Part shown: positions 24,901 through 37,100 of the stretch, one piece after another
How the letters are laid out: each line of letters starts with the position of its first letter
Numbering within the stretch: the stretch's first letter is position 1
Assembly: GCF_042242105.1 (NCBI RefSeq)
Contig: NC_092013.1
Span: 11,897,618 to 11,961,617 of the forward strand
From: Pempheris klunzingeri
Taxonomy: Eukaryota > Chordata > Actinopteri > Acropomatiformes > Pempheridae
Length of the DNA stretch: 64,000 nucleotides
Reading direction: 5' to 3'
Made by a program: the position numbers and the translations under genes
Notes under the pieces: generated by a model
What the model was told of the DNA's origin: nothing
Databases searched by the model: none
What the model saw: the letters and a program-made list of their open reading frames with translations, nothing else

Positions 24901-27900
24901 GCTGGAGCGAAATCTGAGTAGAGGTCAGACGCTCATCTAGTCCACGCTTCCCTACAGTCACACACATTAACACACATATAAGACAGATTTGTGATCATTT
25001 TGCCTTTTGGTTAGGGTTCCTCTTGCGAAACTACACGGACAAGTAAAGTTTTACCGTCTTGGTATTCCTGTAAGGTGTTTTGAAGCTGAGTGAGACGCCT
25101 CTGAGCGGAGTCTCGTTCCACCGTCAGTTCCTCCTTCTCCCTCTGCAGGACCCCAAGCCGGCAATGGGCATCATCCTTCAAAATCAGCAATAAACAAAGA
25201 CTTAAGATATACAAAAACAAAATATCCCTGTGCTATTATGAATGTTTTTACTGTGTGATTTATTTCATGCTCAGCAGCTGTTTTACCCGCTCCCTCTGTG
25301 CCTCACGCAGCTCCTGCAGGAAGTCTCTCAGATCACTTCGCAGGGTGTCGGGGTCCAACTCTGGCTGAAGGATAGGCAGCGGTGTATTTCCTCTCTCAGG
25401 AGACACGGCCGCCGAGCCTAAAGTATTGTCAGGGGTGCTGACTTGAAATTCTGTAAAGATAAAATATAAAGAGTTAAATGAATTGTTTTTTTGATGTTGG
25501 GGAATCTAAAGGAGGGGGGGATCATAATCTGTAGACTAATGTCATTAAAAGACATTTATAGAACTATATCTTACTGGATGTGAGATTTAGCTCTCTGTAA
25601 TAATCTGTTATGCTTATATACCAAGAAATTAGTAAAAAGCTGTAACTAAGTAAGTATCAACATGCAAGTTAATCCAGATGCTGATACCGATGCAGACTGA
25701 AATATTTTTCACAGACAAATCCACGTCAAAATATTACATACACATCAGCTGACATTTCAACTCCTTTCAGTGCTTTAAGTTCACTAAGGCAGCGTTCAGA
25801 CCAACTTGAACCCTGCATGACGACACACGGCCCTCTCATTCATTTGGATCGAGCAGAGTGCTCTGGCAAAAAAGTTAAACCAAGCTCAAGCTCAGTTTCT
25901 GCAACGCAACACGAGATCACTGGCCGATCACATCTCACTGGATGTGAGATATGTCTCACTGTAATAATCTGCCATTTTTATATCCCAAGAATTTGGTACA
26001 AAAAAAGACTCTAAGTGGCTAAAAGGGGTCTCCTTTAAGATGGCCCTAATAAATAATTACACAAAATCTAACTTTTGCAGAGGAAAAGCTGTAACGTTTT
26101 CTTACCTTTAGGCGGTGACAGAGAGGAGCGCAGGGGTGAGATGCTGTGGTGGCGTGACATAGTGCCCGGTGATGTGGAGCTTCCCCCGGGGCTCCTTCCC
26201 CTGCCTCCTCTGCCTCCTGCTCCGATGCCCAGCGTTCGCGTCAGAGCAGACTGGACGCTGCTCAGGCGGAACTCCAGGTCCCTCTTCCCGGCCTCGGCCC
26301 GGGAAAGCTCCACCTCAGTGGCTGCCAGTCGGCCCTGGGCCTCGCTCAGCTGCAGGCTGGACTGAGCTGCGGAGTCCTGAGCTGCCTGAGCGCGCAGGGC
26401 CAGGTTCTTGGCTTCATCCTGCAGCTTCTTCTCGCAGCCTCGCGCCTCCTGAAGCTGAGCGGTCAGTTCCCTCTCGCAGCCACGCCAGCCCGACTCAGAC
26501 TCCACCAGGCGCTTCTGAGTCATAGAAAGCTACCATGAAAAATGAAAGATAAATTAGGACACAGTGAAGGCAGCGATTAAGCAAAATCATCATCACAAGA
26601 GCTTGGAAATGTCCTTTGTGACTTTCCTCCATCCTCACCTCTTTCTTGAGGGAGTCTCGGGCTGCTTCAGCTTCATTTAACTTCTGTTTGAGGATGAAAA
26701 CCTCTTTCCCTCTCTCCTCCTCTCTTTGCTCATCCAGCGACAGGCGAGTCTGCAGCTCTGCCACCTCCCTCCCTTTCTGCTCCTTCTCTCCATCCAGAAC
26801 CTTCAGCTGGAGCCAAGAAACACACAACACAGTCACTCTACCAAGAAAGACCTGAAAACCTCACTGTGGTTTATTTCCTACTGACTAAATGTGAAGTCTG
26901 GACTCAAAACAAGCTTCTTTTTAAGTGTCAGAGGTGTGAAGGAGGGGTGACATCATGTCTGACCTGTCTGCGGAGCTCCTGGAGCTCTCGTCGAGCTTCG
27001 AGTCGTGACCTTTCAACTTCTCTCAGGCAGCTTCGCAGCTCGGTCACTTCCTTCTGAGTAGATGACAAATTCTCCTCTATCACCGCCAGCCTCTGCTCCT
27101 TCTCCTCACACTGTCGTTTAACACTGAAAAACCCAACACACACACACACAAACACACACACTCAGTGATCCTGAAAGTTGTATTTCTCTTATTTTTGTCA
27201 TTGGATACTTTTCCATTAGTTTAGGCGTTTACCTGATTCTCTCCGTCTCTGCACTTCGTAGAGTTTCTCTCAGCAGGTTGTTCGACTGGCTGAGCGCGTC
27301 TCTCTCCTTGGTGACGTCACCGAGGCTGCGTCGCAGCTCTGTCCCCTCTCGTCTGTAGTTTTCTGCTGCGTCCTGAGTTTGGTTGAGGCGTCGCTCGATG
27401 TCCAACGCGTCCCGCCTCAGCTGGTCTCGACTCTCCTCATTAGCTAAGAGAGAAGCTCTGCACTGGTCCAGCTGGAGGGTGAAAGTCATGTGTGGTACAA
27501 CATGATGTAAGAGAACCAAAATGTGTTAAATTATCTCATCACACCCAGCAGGAAAGTCTGTTTTCCATTTGCTGGTTCACTGGATATCTCAACACATTTA
27601 TCACTGACATTTCACTGTCAAGAGCTAAGTGTTGGTGGAGATCCAGTAAATTTATTGACCATAGAAGATGGGGCATGGTTGAACATGTACTAATACGGCA
27701 GATGTATCTCATGATCATCTATCACCACATATATGTTGATGCAGATGTGGCTACAGATGAAGACTGAAATATATATATATATATTTTTGATTGTTTTTGT
27801 TTTATTTTACTTGGCAGTAAACCTGTTTCTGATGCTGTTTCTGATCTTCAACTCACCTGCTTTCAGTCGTCAACTGACATTTCCACAGCATCCATCTCTT

Positions 27901-28093
27901 TAACTGACTCACAAAAAAACTTTTTTTCTTCAGCTCCAATAACTTCCACTGTTCACACACAATTTATTTCAACTGCTTCCAGTGTTTAAATTTTAACACT
28001 TCACTTCAACTAGCACCATCTTTTAGTTTCTGACTTGAACTGACATTTTTTCCTTTCAACCTTCACAGTTTAACTGACTGATCCACCTCAATC

Positions 28094-28127
<34 letters not shown>

Positions 28128-31100
28128 TTTGGTGCTTTAAGTTAAACTAAGGGAGCGTTCAGTTTGAGCCCTGCATGATGACTCTTGTTCATTTGGATCT
28201 ATCCAGTCTGAAGACACAGAGGGCTCTGGCCAAAGAAAGTTGAACCAAACTCAACTTCTGCTGCAACACAACATGATGTCATCCAACAAGGTTCTGCATT
28301 GGCTGATTGAATACATACTAACACTCATGTTAATTTAACATTAATGTCATGTTTCTACTCTTAAGCTTGCATTCTTCAACCAAAGATAACATGCTTGCTA
28401 GTGTCATAACTTTCCAGAGTTGTAAAATCCTGTCTCTGAGGATTATAAACTGTTTTGCTGTGTTTTGGCATCTGATGAGCCTTTAAACAGACTCATCTGT
28501 TACTCAAACTGGACTTTTTGGCTGGCACCAATGCAACCGTCTGCGATGTTGTAACACAGGCCTGTTTTCAGTCTGAATCCCCATTAAATCTTCAACTCTT
28601 TACATTTCAACAGACAGTAGACTTTTCTAGTTTTTTCATGCTGAACTGCACCAACTTTACTGAAAATAACTCAGTATATGGATCTTGTGATCGTCAGTTT
28701 GTGTATGTTGATGTAGATCTAAATATAAATGCAAACATTGCGTTTTATATCATGAATCTAACAAATTAAGAGGAAATGTGCGGCCTTGTTGGGAGTATGT
28801 GGTCTGATTTTTATCACTTTCATATCCTCACAGCATCATCTACCTCTTTGAGGGCAACATCAGCACGTGACTGAAGATCAGTGCAAGTCTCTCGTAGACT
28901 GTGGAGTTCCCTTTCCTGCACAGCGGCTGCATCCTCCAGCTGAGAGCGAAGCTCCAGCAGTTCGCTGGTCAGAGCCCCGACTCTGATCTGTGTAGAAACA
29001 AACCTGGAAGTCAGTTCAGTAAATCTTCCTTATGCTATGTTAAATAAGACAGAAGATAGTTCAACAACAAAAGGAAGATAAACTCAGTGATGAAGACACA
29101 TTACCTCCTCCTGCTCTTTATAATGGGCTGCTTCTCTCGACATCCGCTCGGCCTCCAGGGCTGCGGCTGACAGCTCAGCCTGCAGGGACAACACCCTGTC
29201 AGACAGAACTGTTTTCTCTGCCTCCTTCAGAGAAAGGGCCTGGGAAAGAGAAAAAGGTCTGGTTAACTAAGAAGTGGAACTTACAGCAGATGTACCAGAG
29301 TTGAGGCACACTGTCTCTATACTGTTTCTAATGAAACATCAGGACAGAAAGGCAAGTCAGTATGCTTGAAAACATTATCATAATTATTAGGAGAGTGTTT
29401 TACCCTTTCGGGGGTTTGATGAGGCAAAGCTTCAAAATCTAGTTACATAATGAAGATACAATCTTTTTATTAGTTTGTTTCATCCAATGCTAAATGATTA
29501 TGTACCCAAACACTTCTCTACAGAACCGCAGTTTGAAGCTTGAACCGCAAACAGACCTGTTGTTTCTCAGTCTCAGCCTGCAGCAGACTCTGATCTCTGT
29601 CATGCTGGAGACTCCTCAGTTCATCCTGCAGCTGCTCTCTTTCTCTCTCTGCTCTGTGGAGCTGGTCCTCCGCCTCCTGCCTGAGCTTCCTCAGAGTGCT
29701 ATCATGCTCCATCATCAGGCTGTGCCGCACCACTTCCTGTTAAGCAGAGCAGGCAAGAGCACAAACGAGAATCGTCAGCATCAATAGCCTTATTTGAACA
29801 AAAAAAAAAAAAGTAAAAATAGGTCTCCAGACAGCGCCTGTAAACCACTGAACTTTCTGACCTTTTCTGAGACCAGTCTCTCCACCTCCTCCTGATGTTC
29901 AGAGGTGGCCTTGCGTAAAGCCTGCTGGGCCTCCAGCTGTGCAGTGTTAAGCGCCTGCGTCAGAGCCTGTTTCTCCCTCTCAGCCTGGGCCAACACGTTC
30001 TCCTCATCTGAGCGTAGACGCCTCAGTTCAGCTAGAAAATCACACCCAGGAGAGGGAAACACAGGACTCCACCATTAGGTTCTTATTCTGTCATTTTACT
30101 GTCTTTTTCATTAAACCAAACATCTTCAGTTTAGCTATTAAAGAGGCATGTTTGTGTCATAGCTTTCAGTAGTTTTTCTCTACAGCTTTATTCCTCTACT
30201 TCTCTTCTCAAAATCCTCTACTTTCTTTGCCTCTGTGTGTTTTCCTTTACACAACGCCTCTGTCACTCACCTGCTGCAGTCTCACTGCGGACTCGAAGGT
30301 TTTGGTTTTCCGTCTCCAGCTGTTCTCTCCGAGACTCCACCTGAACAAGCTGCTGCTGCACCTCAAACAGACTGGTTTCCAGGGACTCCCGCTCCGACCT
30401 GCAGGTCACAAACACACAGTTACACACAGTCTCGTGTGAAAACGTATCTGACACTGATGAATGAGACACACCACACACCTGAAAGCAGCCAGTTCCTCCG
30501 ACAGGACTGTGTTTTCTCTCTCAGACGCCGTCAGCTGGACCACCAGCGCTGCTTTGTCTCGGGCCAGCTCTGCCCGACTGCGGCCAGCTTCCTCTAGGGC
30601 CACCTCGTTCCTCTGGCCTTCTCCTCTGATGAGATTCAACTCAGATCCTAGAGAGGTCACCTCAGCACAAACCTGTCAACAAAAACCAAACATGTGACAA
30701 ATACACAAAGAAATGAAAAACCACATGTAAAGTGGAAAACTCCTTCCTATGTGATGTTTCCAGGAAAAAGGCAATAATAGGCGATTGTGTAATTCACTTT
30801 TGTATTGAGAAATTGGTAAAATGGCCTCTTTTACTGACAATTTCTATTGTCGTTTCATCCAAACAAACGTCTATAAAACACAGCAGTGGCTGCATAAGAA
30901 GAATCTTACCTCACATGACCTACTTATGTGACCTAATTAAATATCTAATGGGCTCTAAATGCAACAAGTGTATTTAGGTCAGACTGAACCTTTAAATCAT
31001 GATGTGATATAATCTGTTATGCACCTGAGTGACTTTCTCCTGCAGCTTAAGTCTCTCAGTCCTGAGACTCTGGAGCTCTGCCTCCATCCCCTCCCGGCTT

Positions 31101-34100
31101 AGCTCTGCATCCTGCAACGAGTGGTGCAGCGTGATGCGAGCAGAGTCCAGCTCCAGCCGCTCCTGCTCCAACCGGACAAGCTCATCTCTGATGGTCAGCC
31201 TCTCCTGCTCCGCCTCCCGTTTCTGAGAGAGCAGAAGTGCCTTCTCCTCCTCCAGCTTAGAGAGGGAGGAGGGACACGTTCACATCAATAGGAACATTAA
31301 TAGTGACACTAAACCATTACCTTTGCACAAGGGCTGCATGAGTTTTTGTAATTTTCCTCAGTTTGAACTTTTGCTCTGTGTTTTCACTCTTCAAATTACT
31401 TATTTGTCAGTTTTTGTGCGTATAACCAAGGGCAACAGCATAAATGCCTTCAAAGAGAGACTGTTCAGTCATCAAGGAGGCATCAACACTACAAGACATG
31501 TGAAAGAACAATAGATAGCGAGAGATCAGAAATGCAGCCAAAGGAGCTCTGACTGCAGGCTCCACCTTCAAGTACGGCTGTTAGGAAAAGGTGAAAACAC
31601 TTCAGGCAACAGAATGTGGTTTGACACAAGGGTTGGATACTGAACTCTGTAGTTTTTCAGTGTACCAAGTTATGTTGGTACAACAGTGCACTGATTCACG
31701 TTAAATCAATCAGTGTCAAATATTTGTGCCTGAACGCACACCTGGGTGAGAGAGTATGCTAGAGTAAAGGCTAAGTTAGAGAGCAAGCGAGACAGCGAGA
31801 CAGCGAGACAGCGAGACAGCGAGACAGCGAGACAGCGAGACAGCGAGACAGCGAGACAACGTCACCCCTGCAGCTTGTTTATGACAGTCAGAAAAACGGG
31901 CTGAAAGTGGCCACAAGTGTTACGGTGTGGTCGCTGTAGGGAGGGATTTTCTTTTCTGTGGAGTGTAAAATGTTCTAAATAAATAACAATGTTGAAATGA
32001 AGATGTTTGGGCTTAGTTTTTTACAACTGAAATCATAAAAATGTTATTATAGACAGAGAAAAACACAGAAAAAGGTACGGGTGGGCACCAGTACTGAATT
32101 CCAGGTACCGGTACCAGTTAAATCAGTACTCAACCATACTTGACACGTCTCATGAACTAGTTCATTTCAGGCATACTGAACATTTCAAGTTTTTAAATGC
32201 CCTCCTGAAGTGACTTTACCTGGAGAATGTAGGAGTTAAGGTCAGCCTTGTCCTGGGCCAGGCCCTCATTCATGCTCCCCATCTTGGCCAGAGAGTCCCT
32301 GAGAGCTGCATCCTCAGATTGCAGCTTGTTAATGAGCAGTGACAGCTCTGCGTTACTGCTCTCAACCTGGACGGGGAAACAAGGGTCCAACAAAGGTCAT
32401 ACACAACAAGAGTATATCAAATCTGCAAAAAGTTAAATGACCACAAGTTTTTACCCGAGCAAGTGCTTTAGAGAGTTGGGCCTTCTCTCCCTCCAGCAGC
32501 TGCCTCTCAATCTCCCCCTGCTGGTGAGTCTCCCTCACTGCAGACAGCTCTCCGCGCTGAGCAGAGGCTCGATTCTCGCTGTGCTCCCACTGCTTTTGTC
32601 TGAAGCAAAACAACACACATGCTGTGCTATAACAATACAATACATTTTTAGGGCTTCTAATGAGAGAGTAAGGCTCTGTGTGTGTACTTGTTAGTGCTTG
32701 AAGCCTATTGCCATGTGCAGGAGAATTGTGGTAGGCACTGTTGGAGTCCAAAGGGCCCAGTCTGAGGTGAAATAATGCTTGAAGATCACCTTTGTCCGTA
32801 AGTGACTAATACAAATCTTCTGAATGGTTTCCTGTACATGTGTGCAGACTTTGAGGATTATCACTTAATCACAATTAATTAGCCTGCTTACATCCTCTGA
32901 GTCTCTGCCTTTGCCCGGGCTCTCTCCTGAATGGCGGCCTCCTTCTCCTCCTTCTCGTGATCTTGCTCTCGCTGCATGGACGTCACAGTGAGCTGAAGTT
33001 TCTCACAGTCCATCTGAAGGATCTGGCTCCTGCTCTGTGCTGCCTGCAGAGTCTTCTCCAAGCTCACCTTCTCACTGCAATGTCCATAATGTGTGAAGGA
33101 AAACAATGTATTGTAGAGTTAAATGCACTGCAAGATTTAAAGATTAGAAGGAGGTTGTACAAGGTGATGTAAGTGTCCGTAAACCTGGCCAGCGTTTCCC
33201 TCTCCTGCTTCAGACGGTCCTTTTCTCTCTGCACGGTCTCCCTCTCTCTCTGAGCAGCATCCCTCTCTCTCTGAAGAGCTTGGTTTTGCTGTTCTGTCTC
33301 TCTTTTAGCCACATCACTCTCTGAAAGCTGCTTGCGCAACTGCTGAACTGAGGACTGGGCAGAGAGAAGACGGCCTCGGACATCCTGCAGACACAACACA
33401 AGTGGATTTGATTACTTTTAGTTGTATCTATTAATGCAGATCATTTTGGTTAAGATTTTGCCTCCATCCTGAAACCACGGAGGGTTTTGTTTGTAGGACT
33501 TTTTTGGACGATTTCTTTGGAAAAAGTAGTTCTATAAAAAATTCTTCACAGCGAGGTTTGTGAAATACCCAAAATACCAGGGGCACATTTTTTCAGTGTA
33601 ACTTTTGTAACACTATAAATTTTCCTGAGGCAGACACTGTGCTATAATCAAAACCATCTATATCAGTGTACTACATGAGCAGTATCATACAAAGGGTTCA
33701 AACATGTCACCTGCAGCTGGAGCGCCTTGTTTGTGACTGCTGAGCGCAGAGCGGTCAGTGCCACATCGGAGAGAGGAGCCAGGGAGGAGGACCGAGAGGG
33801 GGAGGACGACCTGCGAGGGGAGGAGGAGCGGTGAGGGGAGGAGCCCGCGATCAATGCGAGCAGCGGAGCCCCGGAGTTGTCCTGGTCCGCCTCTGATGAC
33901 GACTCTCCATCTGACAACACTGACTATAAGAAATAAACAGAAAATTAGCACAAGGCACTCAAATCCTAACGGGATAAAAGTGGCTGTTTACCTGAGCGAT
34001 GTCCCGCAGAGTGTCCAACAGTGTCTCAGTGTGAGCTCTCATCATCTGCATGTCAGTCTCATCATTCCCACTCTGCTCCTTAAGGAAAATGAGCAAAATG

Positions 34101-37100
34101 AAGCACAGACACCTCATTCCCTTGGAGGGGGAAGATCAATGCAACTGACCCAAAAAAAAGAAATATTACAGCCTTAAAGGCTCTAATTTTTCTTTATTGT
34201 CGTTCTGTTGTTAACATTGTTTGACTGGCCTCTCACCTCAAGCCTCCTCATCAGTACAACAATTTCTTTGTCTCTTTCCTCAATTTGGCCCTTTAGTCTC
34301 TCGCTTTCTCGCACTGAATCTGACAACCTGTTAAAACAAGGACAATAATCAAAAAGTCCTTCATACAAATGCTGTCAAATCAATAACAACTTATCTGATA
34401 AGAGAGCAAAACACAGTCACTGACCTGACGTTGAGTTCACTTCTCTCTGCATCTGTTCTGGCCTGAAGATTCATCATCTCCGCCACTCGCTCTCTCAGCT
34501 GCTGCTCCAGCTGAACCCGCAGAGCTTTCTCCCGCTCCAGGGCCAGAGCTGCTCCTCCCTCCCGGCTGTTCAGACCTGCGCAGGACACCTGAGCAGAGTG
34601 GGACATCCGAGCCAGCTCGTTACGCATATCCGACAAGTCCCTGAGATTGGAGAGAGATTGACGGAGGGCAAAAAAGTTAGTGCCATCAAATGTGGTTCTG
34701 TGTGTTCTCTCATTTCAATATGATTCAAATGAGAAAATCAGAAAATAACAGTGTTAACCTTTCAGTGGAGCTCTTCATTTCACAGACATGCCTGCGGAAC
34801 CCGACCACTTGCCGCCACAGCATCAGCAGTCGACTGTGCTCACGACTGAAGTAACTGTGGAAAGACTGAGAGGCGAACCATAACATAAATAACTAAAATA
34901 TCTTCACATTTTTTCTCTCTTTTTAAAAGTTTTACTGTTTCGTGAGCATCTCTCTCTCCCACCTCTTCTTCTCTCCTCCAGTCGGACTCCTTTTGTTCCA
35001 GTTCCTCTCTGGCTTTTCTCCAATCAGCAGTGAGCCTGCGTATGTCCTGGCTGAGAGCCTCGTTGGCCAAACCAGCCTGCTCCAGCTGCTCCCTCAGCAT
35101 GGCATTCACCGCAGACAAACTGCTGCTCCTGAAAACACACAAGGGAAAAAATAAACAACGATGGCAGAGCCAGTCAGCCAAAAAGGGAGACAGAAACAAA
35201 TGAGGCGTCTCTCATGTTATGTCACCTCTGCTGTTCTTCCTCCAGATGGATCAAAGCGTCCTCCAGGTTGCTGCTTGATTCCTCTTGATGGCGACCATTT
35301 GATGTTTCACTGTGGCCCTAAGAGAGAAGATTTGATAGTTTAAGTGTTATTTGTGGGAAGCGTGGATAGAACGTTTTCCTGGTGCCAACATCAATAAACA
35401 GCACTCACGCTCAGCCTGTGTTTCTCCAACTCTGACGACTTTTCCTGCACCATGTGCTCCAGATCCCCACATCTCTTTTTGTACTGAAGCACCTGAAGTA
35501 GCAGAACATTCATTACCGACTCATACTGAAACCAATGAACACATCTCAGCTGAGGACAGAATACAACAATCATACCTTGGCCTGCAACTTCTGCACGAGC
35601 TGCGCCTGCCTCTGCTGACCCTCCTGGTACGCAGTGAGTTTACGCTTGTAGGTCGCCTGCTCCTCATCCAGCCGCCGGCGTAAATCCACGTTCTGCTGCG
35701 CCAGGCTGCGTGACTCCGGCGAATCATGGTCCCCGTCTCCCGTCTCAAAACGTAGCGCCTGCTCCAGCTGTGAGTGTAATTAAAAGAGAAGGGCAGGGGG
35801 TCACATAAACATGCTTCACATATGGTCACAGATCCACTCAGAGCTGCCATGCTGTGACTTGAACTGTGTGCCTACATGAACTGTAAATGCCAACATAGTT
35901 AGAATTTGAGACTGAGAGTTTGTTCTTGACCTTGGAAATGACCGTTTCATTAGTAACAGCAGGATTGTATTTTGATCAAAGTGGTGCAGACACTGAACAA
36001 TACATGGTTGTTCTTGCAGTAACTTATCATTAACTCTGCGCTAACTGATGCTTTAAGTTAGCGCTCCACTTGATGCAAGAATTATGTGGAATTATAAATG
36101 AAAGTGCACCATCTTCATGAGATATTACCTCTCAGTATTTTAAAGGGCTAATCATGTTTTTTTAAAGATCTTCTGTGTGGATATCTAGTAATATACTGTT
36201 TACTATAGGAGCCAGACGCCCCTCACTCAGTCTTTTCAGTTTATATGTATATATGAAGTTAATCAGCCAATCACATGGCAGCATCTCAATGCATTTAGAC
36301 GAGGTCAAGGCGATCTGCTGAAGTTTAAAGCGAGCATCAGAATGGGGAAGGAAGCTGATTTAAGTGTAATGAAGTGGCTCTGTTAGTGTATCTGGAAGTT
36401 TCACTGATAACTGTATTGCATTAATGGAAAAGAATGTTTTTTTTTATTTTGCACAGATAATTGTATCACTATTATAAAAAGTCTGGCAACTTATGAGTTT
36501 CAATTCTGCTCCATCAGATTCTGTACACGTAAACGTAAACGTTTAACGCTCATGTGAAGTGTGTGTATCAATAATGAATAAACTAGCAGACAGCAATCAT
36601 AGATAATGAGATTTTCCCCTATATTGTTTTCAGGATCATCATTTTGCTGCACTCATATGGTTAAAGTACCCAGCATTGTTAACTGTTGCTTTATTTTTAT
36701 GCAAAGGAAACCTCTAAGCATGACTGTAGGTACAATAATTGGCCGTCTGTAGCCTGACATCTAAACAAGTGTGTGTTATTTTAAAGTATTCCTGCCAACA
36801 TCTTGTTTCGCCCACTCACTCCCGCAGGGACAGTTCAAGCCTCCCGGGTGGAGACAATTTATTTACTTTAATTGAAATCAAAATGGTTTATTAAAAAAGA
36901 GAATGAAGGCCACTCTCTTCCTAAAATCTTTCTAATCGAAAACCTGTTGCTGAGAACTTTCTACGGGTTATTGATTGTGGGACAAACACTGCTTTGTCAA
37001 CGAGAAGCGGTCCTCTAACGCTGAGACTGTTTGACATTGGTTTATAGTTATTAGTTTTATAAAGATCCTTGTTTCTTTGAATTTCCTTGAGCTTCATCTG

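Noticed and set aside
31789-31860. Regular 8-base repeat as a possible CRISPR-like array
   Set aside because: Units are directly joined with no spacers, and the host is a vertebrate. It is a minisatellite.
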